Source of the DNA: an uncultured Olsenella sp. | Lineage (GTDB): Bacteria; Actinomycetota; Coriobacteriia; Coriobacteriales; Atopobiaceae | DNA length: 64,000 bases | Assembly: GCA_949291295.1 (NCBI GenBank) | Contig: CASEVE010000008.1 | Span: 1 to 64,000 of the forward strand | Direction: 5' to 3' | Part shown: positions 46,056 to 54,256 of the stretch, one piece after another | How the letters are laid out: the number at the start of each line of letters is the position of its first letter | Numbering within the stretch: position 1 is the first letter of the stretch | Program-made: the position numbers and the translations under genes | The notes under the pieces: generated by a model | Told to the model about the DNA's origin: nothing | Seen by the model: only the letters and a program-made list of their open reading frames with translations | The model's database searches: none

Positions 46056-46859
46056 CTAGAGGTACTCGGAGCCGCGCGAGGTCTCTATTGAGAGTATGGT
46101 GTCCACGTTTTTGCGCTCAACACTATTGAGAAGGGAGTCTGCGCGGGCATCAAACTCGTCGGGAGAAAGCTCGGGTTCATACCAGGGCTGTCGATCAAAG
46201 TATCCCTGGAGGTCCTCGTTGCGGAAGCGACGACCGTGACGCGCGTACACCTCGTTGCGGGCCACGTAAAGCTCCCAGTTGGTGTAATCCGCGAGCTCGC
46301 GCTCTGAGTAGGCATGGGTTGCGCTGTCGGGCAGAACATAGGTGCCGTCGGATTCTGACTGGTCAGCGTCTTCGTCGGCGTCATCGGCAGCCTTGCCGTC
46401 ATCGGACTCTGGCTGGTCGGCGTCCTTATCGGAATCCTTGTCGGAGTCCTTGTCGGCTTCCTCGTCGTCCGCCGTCACGTTGTCGCCAGCCTCCGACCCA
46501 CCGTCCTTCTCGTCTTCCGCATCTTGGGCAGAGTCATCCTTGGAGTCCTCCTCCCCTTCCACCACCTGCTGCGCGGGCGGCTCCGGGACCGGACTCTCGG
46601 TGGACGAACCAAGGCCAAACGGGTTGAGCACCACCAGAAGGGCAACAACCGCCACCACGGCGAGAAACGCAACGATTCCTGCCGCAACAACTACGCTCGC
46701 ATTACGGCGCTCCGGAGGAACCTGAGCGCCGCCGTGCTTGATGAGCTTGGGGTCGTCAAACCTCACCGCTGCAGAGGAGGACTTGTCGAGCCGCACTCCG
46801 CAGCCCGGACAGTATGTTGCCCCCTCGGGAACCTTCTCGCCACAATTGGTGCAGTACAT
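46056..46859 (-). CDS. zinc-ribbon membrane protein with YARHG domain
   Basis: 267 residues in four parts: a zinc ribbon (CTNCGEKVPEGATYCPGCG, residues 3-21), one membrane helix (about 54-78), an extended extracellular linker rich in Asp, Glu, Ser and Lys (about 85-175), and a C-terminal YARHG domain (LYVARNEVYARHGRRF, then YFDRQPWYEP). YARHG domains are extracellular and may bind wall or peptide ligands. Function unknown. A palindromic element lies in its leader. Confidence 0.85.
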   Translation of the reverse strand: MYCTNCGEKVPEGATYCPGCGVRLDKSSSAAVRFDDPKLIKHGGAQVPPERRNASVVVAAGIVAFLAVVAVVALLVVLNPFGLGSSTESPVPEPPAQQVVEGEEDSKDDSAQDAEDEKDGGSEAGDNVTADDEEADKDSDKDSDKDADQPESDDGKAADDADEDADQSESDGTYVLPDSATHAYSERELADYTNWELYVARNEVYARHGRRFRNEDLQGYFDRQPWYEPELSPDEFDARADSLLNSVERKNVDTILSIETSRGSEYL

Positions 46860-46874
46860 AGCATCCCCCGATCT

Positions 46875-46905
46875 AGGTCAGAAGGGGACGTGCCCCTTCT
46901 GACCT
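46875..46905. repeat. perfect 13-base-arm palindrome with GGGG/CCCC core
   Basis: AGGTCAGAAGGGG (46875-46887) and CCCCTTCTGACCT (46893-46905) around ACGTG. Lies between the end of pheT and the start of the YARHG gene on the minus strand. It has no T-run. It is built like the palindrome in the pheS leader at 50788-50818, where the core is GAAGGGAC. Confidence 0.8.
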
Positions 46906-46952
46906 ATGATACGGCGAAAGACGGACAAATAGGAATCGCTCGTCCGCGGAGG

Positions 46953-49421
46953 CTAGGAGCGGACCTCGCCGCCGGTGGACTTGCAGACCTTGGTCACGAG
47001 CTTCTCGTGGGCCTTCTCCACCTCGTCGGAGGTGAGGGTGCGGTCGGCCGCGCGGTAGGTGAGCGAGAAGGCCATGGACTTCTTGCCCTTGCCCACACGC
47101 TCGTCGTCGCGGTAGACGTCGAAGAGGCGGACGTCGGCGAGCAGCTTGCCGCCGGCCGAGGAGATACGCTGCATAAGGGTCTCGCAGGTCACGGACTCGT
47201 CCACCACAATGGCAAGGTCAACGTCAACGCCGGGCAGCGTGGGCACGTCCTCGTAGGGCAGCTGGTCGGCAGCAAGGCGCAGCAGCGCCGCCTGGGAGAG
47301 CTCGAAGGCCACCACGGGGGCGTCGACGCCCATCGCGCGCAAGCCGCGCGGGTGGACGTTGCCCACCCAGCCGACGACCTGGCCGCCACCCGCCGTGACC
47401 TCGGCGGCGCGACCAGGCTGGAGCCAGGGGTACTTCTCGGCGTCTGCCACCTTGAAGCGAACCTTGGTCACGCGCAGTGCGTCCAGCAGCTCCTCGACCA
47501 CGCCCTTGGCGTCGAAGAAGTCGTACTCGTCAAAGCGCTGGTTCCAGGCGTCGTCGGCGCGCTTGCCGGCCATGACGCCGCAGATGTAGCTGGGCTCGTC
47601 GGGGAGGCTCTTGTTCTCGTGGCCAAAGAAGACGCGTCCGATCTCGTAGAGCGCGACGTTGGCCACGCCGTGGTCGAGGTTGTACGCCACGGAGCGGAGC
47701 AGCCCCGGCAGCATGGAGCGGCGCATCTCGGACTGCTCGGCCACGAGCGGGCGGATGATCTTTACGGGCACGCCGCGTCCCACGTCGGGAATGCCCAGGC
47801 GGGAAAGGTCATCCGGTGCGGCGAAGTTGTACGTGGAGGTCTCGGAGAGGCCGCAGGCGCGCAGCACGGCGCCGATCTTACGGACGCGGCGCTGCTCCAC
47901 GGTGAGGCCGCCGGCGTGGTTCTTCGCGGCGGGCAGGGTGGCCTCGATGTCGCCCTCGCCCCAGAGGCGCACGACCTCCTCGATGAGGTCAACCTCGCGG
48001 GTGAGGTCGGGACGGTTGGTGGGGGCGGTCACGGCCAGGGCGTCGTCGCCGGCCTTCTCCACGGCGCACCCCAGGCGACGCAGGCGGCCGACCATGAAGT
48101 CCTCGGGGATGTCAGCGCCGCCGATGAGGCGCGCGCGGCTCGGGCGCAGCGTGATCTGGGTGGGCGCGTCGTCGGCCTCGCCGGGGTAGACGTCCACGAT
48201 GCCCGGGCAGACCTCGGCGCCGCAGCACTCCTCGAAGAGCGCGGCAGCAATCTCGGCCACGTTGGCGCAGTTTGAGCCGTCGACCTTGCGCTCGTAGCGG
48301 ATGGAGGCCTCGCTCATGAGGTCGAGGTTGCGCGAGGTGCGCGACGTATGGCCGGACGAGAAGTTCGCGCTCTCGAGAAGGACGTCGGTCGTGCCCTCCG
48401 TGATCTCGGAGTCGAGGCCGCCCATGACGCCGGCAAGCGCGATCGGGGTCACGCCGTCGTCGGTGATGAGGCACATGTCATGCGTGAGCTCGCGCTCCTG
48501 GCCGTCGAGCGTCACGAGCTTCTCGCCGTCGTGCGCGGCGCGGACCACGATGTGGCGGCGTCCGTCACGCTCGGTGAGCTTGCCCAGGTCGAAGGCGTGG
48601 AGCGGCTGGCCGGTGAGGTACATCACGTAGTTGGTCACGTCCACGACGTTGTTGATCGAGCGTCCGCCGGCGGCGGCCACGCGCTGGGCGAGCCACTCGG
48701 GCGAGGGGCCGATCTTCACGTTGCGGACCACGCGCGCGGTGTAGCGCGGGCAGAGCTCGGGGTCGTCGATCGTCACGTCGACGAGGTCAGCGGCGTTTGG
48801 GCCCTGCTCGGCCCTCACGGCGGGGAGCTCGATGTGGGTGTCCTCGTCGAGGATGGCCGCAACCTCCACCGCCATGCCGGTCATGGAGAGGCAGTCGGGG
48901 CGGTTGGGCGTGATCTCGCAGTCGATCACGGTGTCAGACATGCCGAGGTAATCGGTGAAGTCCATGCCCACCGGGGCGTCCTCGGGCAGAATCATGATGC
49001 CCTCGTGGTCATTGCCCAGGCCCAGCTCACGAGCAGAGCAGTTCATGCCGCAGGACTCCACGCCGCGCAGCTTGCTCTTCTTGATCTTGAAGTCACCGGG
49101 GAGCACCGCGCCGATCATGGCGGTCACGATGTGGTCACCCTCGTTGAAATTCTGGGCGCCGCAGACGATCTGCAGGGGCACGGGGTTGCCATTCTCGTCC
49201 ACGTTCTTGTCGCCCACCGAGACCTGGCAGAGCCACATGTGGTCGGAGTCGGGGTGGGGCTTCTTGCTCACGACCTGGGCCGTGACCACGTGCTCGAGGT
49301 TGGCGCCGACCTTCTCCACGGCCTCGACCTCGGTGCCGGTACGGGTGAACTCGGCCACGAGCTCGGCGGGGTCCGCCGGCACGTCGACCATGCTCTTGAG
49401 CCACTCATATGAGACGCGCAT
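46953..49421 (-). CDS. pheT: phenylalanyl-tRNA synthetase beta subunit
   Basis: 822 residues from the ATG at 49421 after GAGAAGGAGAAG. Domains in order: EMAP/tRNA-binding OB-fold (about 40-155), B3/B4 editing region (about 215-400), B5 (about 405-475), a catalytic-like core and the C-terminal anticodon-binding FDX domain (from about 725). With PheS it forms the alpha2-beta2 enzyme. Two tandem TGACAAA repeats sit between pheS and pheT. Confidence 0.96.
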   Translation of the reverse strand: MRVSYEWLKSMVDVPADPAELVAEFTRTGTEVEAVEKVGANLEHVVTAQVVSKKPHPDSDHMWLCQVSVGDKNVDENGNPVPLQIVCGAQNFNEGDHIVTAMIGAVLPGDFKIKKSKLRGVESCGMNCSARELGLGNDHEGIMILPEDAPVGMDFTDYLGMSDTVIDCEITPNRPDCLSMTGMAVEVAAILDEDTHIELPAVRAEQGPNAADLVDVTIDDPELCPRYTARVVRNVKIGPSPEWLAQRVAAAGGRSINNVVDVTNYVMYLTGQPLHAFDLGKLTERDGRRHIVVRAAHDGEKLVTLDGQERELTHDMCLITDDGVTPIALAGVMGGLDSEITEGTTDVLLESANFSSGHTSRTSRNLDLMSEASIRYERKVDGSNCANVAEIAAALFEECCGAEVCPGIVDVYPGEADDAPTQITLRPSRARLIGGADIPEDFMVGRLRRLGCAVEKAGDDALAVTAPTNRPDLTREVDLIEEVVRLWGEGDIEATLPAAKNHAGGLTVEQRRVRKIGAVLRACGLSETSTYNFAAPDDLSRLGIPDVGRGVPVKIIRPLVAEQSEMRRSMLPGLLRSVAYNLDHGVANVALYEIGRVFFGHENKSLPDEPSYICGVMAGKRADDAWNQRFDEYDFFDAKGVVEELLDALRVTKVRFKVADAEKYPWLQPGRAAEVTAGGGQVVGWVGNVHPRGLRAMGVDAPVVAFELSQAALLRLAADQLPYEDVPTLPGVDVDLAIVVDESVTCETLMQRISSAGGKLLADVRLFDVYRDDERVGKGKKSMAFSLTYRAADRTLTSDEVEKAHEKLVTKVCKSTGGEVRS

Positions 49422-49485
49422 TGTTCTTCTCCTTCTCGCGCGATCAGTACAAATCCTGCCAGACGGCGATGTCAATCTCCCGGTT

Positions 49486-49545
49486 GATGACAAAGTACCC
49501 TGTCACCTTTGTCATGATGACAAAATGCCCTGTCACCTTTGTCAG
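49486..49545. repeat. two adjacent 30-base TGACAAA repeats between pheS and pheT
   Basis: Direct tandem copies at 49486-49515 and 49516-49545, each with TGACAAA and TTTGTCA arms around a TACCCTGTCACC-type centre (TGCCCTGTCACC in the second). They end two bases past the pheS stop codon, so they lie in the operon message. The second-locus copy is at 40575-40605. Confidence 0.85.
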
Positions 49546-49547
49546 CA

Positions 49548-50627
49548 TTAGAACTGGCGGAGGAAGCGCATGTCACCGGTCATCAGCATCCTGAGGTCGG
49601 GCAGGTCGTAGCGCAGGGCAGCCACGCGCTCGACGCCGATGCCAAAGGCAAAGCCGGTGTACTTCTCGGGGTCGATGCCGCAGAACTCAAAGACGTTGGG
49701 GTCAACCATGCCGGCGCCCAGGATCTCCAGCCAGCCGGTGTTCTTGCAGAAGCGGCAGCCCTTGCCGCCGCAGACGCCGCAGGAGACGTCGACCTCGCAG
49801 CTGGGCTCGGTGAACGGGAAGAAGTGCGGGCGGTAGCGCGTGGCACGGTCCTTGCCAAAGATCTCGCGCGTGAAGTAGTCGAGCGTGCCCTTGAGGTCGC
49901 CGAAGGTGATGCCCTCGTCCACGACAAGACCCTCCACCTGCGTAAACTGCGGGAGGTGGTTGGCGTCGGCCGTGTCCGGACGGAAGACCGTACCCGGGCA
50001 GATCATGTAGATCGGCGGCTTCTTGTTCTCCATGACGTGCACCTGGACGCCGGAGGTCTGGGTGCGCAGGAGGATGTCGGACTCGCCCTGGACGTTGGTC
50101 TCCTCGGCGTGGAGCATCGTGCCGGGCGCGTTGTCCACCACGTAGAAGGTGTCCTTGGCGGAGCGGCTGGGATGGTCCTCAGGGGCGTTGAGCGCGGTGA
50201 AGTTGTACCAGGTGCTCTCGACGTAGGGGCCGTCCTCGACGGTGTAGCCGAGCCCCACGAAGATGTCCTCGATCTCCTCGCGGATCTGGTTGATGAGGTG
50301 CTGGGTGCCCTGGGAGAGGCGACGGCCCGGCAGCGTGACGTCAACGGCGTCAGCGGCCATCTTCTGCTCCAGAAGCGCGGCGGAGAGCTCCTCCTTGCGC
50401 GCCTTGAGCGCGGCGTCAACGTTGGCGCGGACGGTGTTGGCGAGCTGGCCCATGGCCGGGCGCTCCTCCGGGGCAAGCTTGCCCATCGAGCGCATGATGG
50501 CCGTGAGCTGGCCCTTCTTGCCCAGGACGCTCACGCGCAGGGCCTCGAGGGCCTCCATGGTCTCGGCGGCGGCCAGACCCTGCTGGAACTGTGCCTCAAT
50601 CGCCTTGAGGTCGTCGGACATCGACAT
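49548..50627 (-). CDS. pheS: phenylalanyl-tRNA synthetase alpha subunit
   Basis: 359 residues; ATG at 50627 behind GAGAAGGG, with a second ATG two codons later. An N-terminal coiled coil (about 1-90) precedes the class II catalytic core: motif 1 region GTQHLINQI, motif 2 around YRPHFFPFTEPS, and motif 3 GIGVERVAALRYDL. The CGVCGGKGCRFC stretch is the Cys cluster found in many bacterial PheS. First gene of the pheST operon, under T-box control. Confidence 0.97.
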   Translation of the reverse strand: MSMSDDLKAIEAQFQQGLAAAETMEALEALRVSVLGKKGQLTAIMRSMGKLAPEERPAMGQLANTVRANVDAALKARKEELSAALLEQKMAADAVDVTLPGRRLSQGTQHLINQIREEIEDIFVGLGYTVEDGPYVESTWYNFTALNAPEDHPSRSAKDTFYVVDNAPGTMLHAEETNVQGESDILLRTQTSGVQVHVMENKKPPIYMICPGTVFRPDTADANHLPQFTQVEGLVVDEGITFGDLKGTLDYFTREIFGKDRATRYRPHFFPFTEPSCEVDVSCGVCGGKGCRFCKNTGWLEILGAGMVDPNVFEFCGIDPEKYTGFAFGIGVERVAALRYDLPDLRMLMTGDMRFLRQF

Positions 50628-50645
50628 CGTGCAATCCCTTCTCTA

Positions 50646-50945
50646 CTAAAAAACCGCCCGTGAACAGCCGTGCTGCTGTCCAAGGACGGAATGATCCGCG
50701 GTACCACCTCGGTTGGCGCAACGGGTTTTCTCCCCCGCGCGCCCGCTCTTCTCGCCCCGTTCCGTGGGGCCCCCGGCTTCCCTACAGATGATACGAAGGG
50801 ACTGTCCCTTCGTATCATGTTCAGGTCGCGGCTGGTGGAGTGAACTCTGGGCCTCTGCCTTGGAGGGGGCTCTCAGCCGGTGACCCCCATCTCTTATCCG
50901 CTAGCAACGCGACGCCCAAACCTCTCCGTCATCGCCTAGCGTGAC
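50646..50945 (-). promoter_or_regulatory. Phe T-box riboswitch leader of pheST
   Basis: The T-box core CCGAGGTGGTACCGCGG is at 50712-50696 on the minus strand. A terminator with a six-T run follows (50689-50648: CCGTCC paired to GGGCGG, then TTTTTT). Stem I contains AGAGATGGGGG and a candidate specifier UUC (50845-50843) followed by A, matching Phe and the regulated genes. Uncharged tRNA-Phe binding should favour antitermination. A 31-base perfect palindrome (50788-50818) is inserted between stem I and the antiterminator. Confidence 0.9.
50788..50818. repeat. perfect 15-base-arm palindrome inside the T-box leader
   Basis: ATGATACGAAGGGAC and GTCCCTTCGTATCAT with one central base. Its GGGAC/GTCCC core recalls the element at 46875-46905 and the AACCTGTCCC words at 1-38. 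In the leader transcript it would form its own 15-base-pair hairpin. Confidence 0.85.
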
Positions 50946-50960
50946 ATGGTAGCACACATC

Positions 50961-52259
50961 TCAGCGCAGCGCGTCGAGCCAGGCGATGTAGGTGTTGGGA
51001 TAGTGGCTCGCAAGCAGGCTCCCCACGTCTATGCCCGTTCCCACAGCCGCGGCGGCAATGTCGTAGAGCCCAGCCGGCGAGACAAGCTCGTCAAAGCTTC
51101 CAACGCGCGCACCAAGCGCGGCAACAAAGGCGGCCGCCCTCTCGCGATCGGCGGGGTCTGCCGGGCACTCGGTGCCCATCGTCTTAAGGTAGGACGCCCG
51201 CATCTTTTCCAGCATGTCATCAAAGCCCTCGTCTCCCCCACCGGGAAGCCACACGTCGCGCCCGTAGCGCTCATAGCCCCAGTCGGAGAGCGGCAGCTGA
51301 GGAACAAGGTCGGAGGGGTTGAGCACGTTGAATATATTGTCGTAGCGAGAGGAGCGCGCGTCATTGGAAGACGTCGAGTTAGGCGTGGCAAAGGTGTAGG
51401 CGCGCACGTCCTCTGCCGTCGCGAGCACGTGGCTCCCACCCGCGGCGCCGTCCACGTAGCTCGCAAGGAGGTTGGCGATCGCCCCGCCGCGGCTGTGCCC
51501 ACAGAAGAGGTAGGTGCGCTCTACATCCGGCCCAAGTTCGTCCGCGCGCGCCTCCAAGTCGGCCACAATCTCGTTGGCGGCAAGGGTAAAGCCCAGGTGG
51601 TCGGCATCGTCGGCAATCCCCGAGACCTCAGGGTCGCCCTCGATCTTGATGTTGGAGAGCCACTCCGAGCCGTACGACCCGCGCACAACCACAACCGTGA
51701 GGATCTTCTCGGCGCCCGTCTCGCGCGAGACCACGCGCTTGGTAGCCAGCGTGTACGCCGCGACGTCCGTCCCATCGATGACGCCCAGAACCTCGTCGAG
51801 AACCTCGCTGCGATAGCGGTACGAGGCCGTGCACACATCGTCAAAGCCCAGCTGGGCAAAGGCGTGCTCGGCGTAGGCGGGAGAGGTCGAGCCCTGCTGG
51901 TAATAGGCGCTCTCGGCGTTGGCCACCGCGGAGAGCACGGCGCAGGTGTGCGCAAGCTCGGCGTTGTAGGCGTGTGCGTCGCCAAAGAACCACTCGTCAT
52001 CCCAAGAGACGTCCGACGCCACGCGATGCCCGTCCGCCGAGAAGAGCGCCGCGTACTCGAGCTCCGTCTCGTACGGGCCCTCGCGCTTCTCGACCACAAC
52101 ATCCGGAGCCGTGACGGCGTTGGTCCCCGAGACGCGCTCGAGGCGGCGCGCGTGCAGGACGGCAGCCCCCGCGAGCGTTGCGCTATCTGCCAGCGCAACG
52201 GCCACGAGCAGGGCGAGAAGAACCCCGCGGCGCTTTCTGTCACGTCTCCTGCGGAGCAT
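50961..52259 (-). CDS. lipase class 3-like alpha/beta hydrolase, membrane-anchored
   Basis: 432 residues with a basic N-terminus and a hydrophobic segment (about 10-32) that serves as signal anchor. The nucleophile elbow is FCGHSRGGAIAN, and the following AYTFATPN and NPSDLVPQLPL match class 3 lipases, whose Asp and His should lie downstream; His and Asp candidates are in NVLNPSDLVP and in SHYPNT. Substrate unknown. The gene is convergent with nothing close; the Phe T-box leader lies to its left. Confidence 0.8.
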   Translation of the reverse strand: MLRRRRDRKRRGVLLALLVAVALADSATLAGAAVLHARRLERVSGTNAVTAPDVVVEKREGPYETELEYAALFSADGHRVASDVSWDDEWFFGDAHAYNAELAHTCAVLSAVANAESAYYQQGSTSPAYAEHAFAQLGFDDVCTASYRYRSEVLDEVLGVIDGTDVAAYTLATKRVVSRETGAEKILTVVVVRGSYGSEWLSNIKIEGDPEVSGIADDADHLGFTLAANEIVADLEARADELGPDVERTYLFCGHSRGGAIANLLASYVDGAAGGSHVLATAEDVRAYTFATPNSTSSNDARSSRYDNIFNVLNPSDLVPQLPLSDWGYERYGRDVWLPGGGDEGFDDMLEKMRASYLKTMGTECPADPADRERAAAFVAALGARVGSFDELVSPAGLYDIAAAAVGTGIDVGSLLASHYPNTYIAWLDALR

Positions 52260-52388
52260 TGGTCCCCGTTCTTCTTAGTGGGTTCAGCATTTGGATATGA
52301 GAATGATACCCAGCTGAAGGCGCTGGAGGAGCCGCCTTGGCCAACATGACAAAATCGTTAGGTCTGCGACGGGTGCGCGAAGAAACGC

Positions 52389-52871
52389 CTACGCAAAGAG
52401 CTTCTCGACGTCCTCCGCAGAAGCGGTGGGGACGCGGCGGATCTCCAGCTCAACACCAGCATCGCGCAGCGCGCGAAACGCCGCAACATCCCGTTCGTCC
52501 ACAGCCACCGAGGGCGTGACCTGGCGCTTGTTGCCCGTCATGTGCATGTTCCCAACGTTGACGCGCGTGACGGGGGCGCCGGCCTGAACGAGCGCGAGCG
52601 CATCGGCCGGAGTCTCCACCACCACAAAGATCCCCTTGCGCTCCGACGAATCCAGTATGGCGTCCGCGGCGTTGGCAACAGAAAGAAAGCGCGTCCGAAT
52701 TCCGCGTGGCGCCGCCATCTTCATGAGGTTCTGTCGCATAGCATTGGCCGCCACCTCGTCATTTGCAACGATGATGAGGCCTGCTCCCAAAACCGCATTC
52801 CACTGGGTTGCAACCTGACCGTGAATGAGGCGGTTGTCGATGCGGACAAGAAGAACGTTTGGCTCTGCCAT
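52389..52871 (-). CDS. orphan PTS EIIB, mannose/N-acetylgalactosamine family
   Basis: 160 residues. VLLVRIDNRLIHGQVATQW has the phosphoryl-accepting His17 of mannose-class EIIB. The ATG at 52871 follows GAAAGGCC. EIIA, EIIC and EIID normally sit beside this subunit; none is in the window, so it depends on components encoded elsewhere or is a solitary regulatory EIIB. It is divergent from the PfkB kinase gene. Confidence 0.88.
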   Translation of the reverse strand: MAEPNVLLVRIDNRLIHGQVATQWNAVLGAGLIIVANDEVAANAMRQNLMKMAAPRGIRTRFLSVANAADAILDSSERKGIFVVVETPADALALVQAGAPVTRVNVGNMHMTGNKRQVTPSVAVDERDVAAFRALRDAGVELEIRRVPTASAEDVEKLFA

Positions 52872-52982
52872 CGGGAGGCCTTTCTTTGCGGGACGCACCA
52901 TCGGGCGGGTCCGACGAGGGTGCAGACGGTATAATTATATGGTCTGAAAGCTTGGCCCGACATCGGTAAAAAAGGAGACGCC

Positions 52983-53918
52983 ATGATCTCTACCGTCACG
53001 CTCAATACCTCCATCGACAAGGCCTATCAGCTTGCGTGCCCGCTCGTTGACGGCACGGTCATGCGCGTTCAGACGTGCATCGACAACGCCGGCGGCAAGG
53101 GCCTCAACGCCGCCCGTGCGGTGGCGACCTGCGGCGAGAAGATTCTGGCCACGGGCTTTGTGGGAGGCAACAACGGTAGGCTCCTGTGCGAGCTTCTCGA
53201 CGCGGACGGCATTGAGCACGACTTTGTGAGCGTTGCGGCGGAGACGCGCTGCTGCGTGAACGTGCTCGAGCCCGACGGACGTTCCACGGAGTTTCTTGAG
53301 CCGGGCCGTCCGGTGACGGAGGACGAGGTGGCCGCCGTTCGCGAGAAGGTCGCCGAGGTGGCGGCCCGTGCGGACGTGGTCACCTTCAACGGAAGCGTTC
53401 CCGTTGGTGCCGGCGACTCCATCTATCGCTACCTCGTTGAGATCGTGCGCGCGGCGGGCAAGCCGGCGATTCTCGACACGTCGGGCAAGCTGCTTGTGGA
53501 GAGCCTCTCCGCGCGACCCACGATGATCAAGCCCAACACCGATGAGATCCAGGCGATTCTTGGCCGTAAGCCCGAGTCTATTGACGAGATCTACGCCGCC
53601 GCGCGCGAGGTTCACGAGAAGTACGGCATCGAGAAGGTCGTGGTCTCGCTGGGAGGCGACGGGTCGGTCATGGCCTGCGACGAGGGCGTCTTCCGTGGGC
53701 GCGCACCTAAGATCGAGGTTGTCAACCCGGTTGGCTCCGGCGACACGATGGTGGGCGCCTTTGCTGTGGCGATGTCTCGCGGCATGAGCGTTGAGGACCA
53801 GCTTGCATATGCCATGAGCTGCGCGAGCGCCAACTGCCTGAGCGCGAGCACGGGCCACTTTGACATGACGGTTGCCGAAGAGCTGCGTTCCGGCACCAGC
53901 GTGGAGCGCGTGGCGTAG
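52983..53918 (+). CDS. PfkB-family hexose-phosphate kinase (1-phosphofructokinase or tagatose-6-phosphate kinase type)
   Basis: 311 residues; ATG at 52983 after AAAGGAGA. The N-terminal motif is TVTLNTSIDKAYQ, GGKGLNAARA is the first PfkB signature, and NPVGSGDTMVGAFA holds the catalytic Asp and anion hole. The family includes FruK and LacC. The adjacent EIIB suggests that it phosphorylates a sugar phosphate brought in by a PTS. TATAAT at 52930 lies in the short divergent promoter region. Confidence 0.88.
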   Translation: MISTVTLNTSIDKAYQLACPLVDGTVMRVQTCIDNAGGKGLNAARAVATCGEKILATGFVGGNNGRLLCELLDADGIEHDFVSVAAETRCCVNVLEPDGRSTEFLEPGRPVTEDEVAAVREKVAEVAARADVVTFNGSVPVGAGDSIYRYLVEIVRAAGKPAILDTSGKLLVESLSARPTMIKPNTDEIQAILGRKPESIDEIYAAAREVHEKYGIEKVVVSLGGDGSVMACDEGVFRGRAPKIEVVNPVGSGDTMVGAFAVAMSRGMSVEDQLAYAMSCASANCLSASTGHFDMTVAEELRSGTSVERVA

Positions 53919-53949
53919 CTGGACCTTCTTCAAAGCGGATTTGCACTGA

Positions 53950-53980
53950 GCCCCGACGATCTTCTCGCCGGGGTTCTTTT
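53950..53980 (+). terminator. rho-independent terminator after the PfkB gene
   Basis: CCCCG and CGGGG flank a 13-base loop that contains CTTCTCG, followed by TTCTTTT. Confidence 0.75.
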
Positions 53981-54004
53981 ATGCCTGCGGGACTGGTGGG
54001 GCTA

Positions 54005-54157
54005 GCGGCGTTGTGTACGGTGCGGGCGGCGTTGTGTACACCACTTCCGCCCCCGGCCAGATGGCGCTTTTGGAAAGGCGCAGGTAGAGGTCTCGCGAAG
54101 GCGGCATAAGGACTTGAATCGCGTACACAACGGGCGGGCGAGTGTACACAACGCAGG
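54005..54157. repeat. array of four GTTGTGTACA elements, two inverted then two direct
   Basis: GGCGTTGTGTAC at 54007-54018 and 54028-54039, then GTACACAACG near 54123 and GTGTACACAACGC at 54142, with heads toward the 80-base centre. Same grammar as the 40.3 kb array. It lies between two converging genes (PfkB kinase and GH101). Confidence 0.75.
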
Positions 54158-54199
54158 GGCGCGGGCGACGAGAAGGACGACGGCCCCGATACGCAAGGG

Positions 54200-54232
54200 A
54201 GGGGGCGCCCCGCGTGGGACGCCCCCTCCTGG
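54200..54232 (-). terminator. terminator-like hairpin after GH101
   Basis: GGGGGCG and CGCCCCC pair, with GAGG extending on one side and CCTC on the other, about 25 bases past the GH101 stop codon. T-run absent. Confidence 0.5.
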
Positions 54233-54256
54233 GTGGTGCTGTGGCGCTACGTCGCG

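Noticed and set aside
49486..49545. CRISPR or attachment-site duplication
   Set aside because: Only two abutting copies with no spacer and no integrase; each copy is itself a hairpin.
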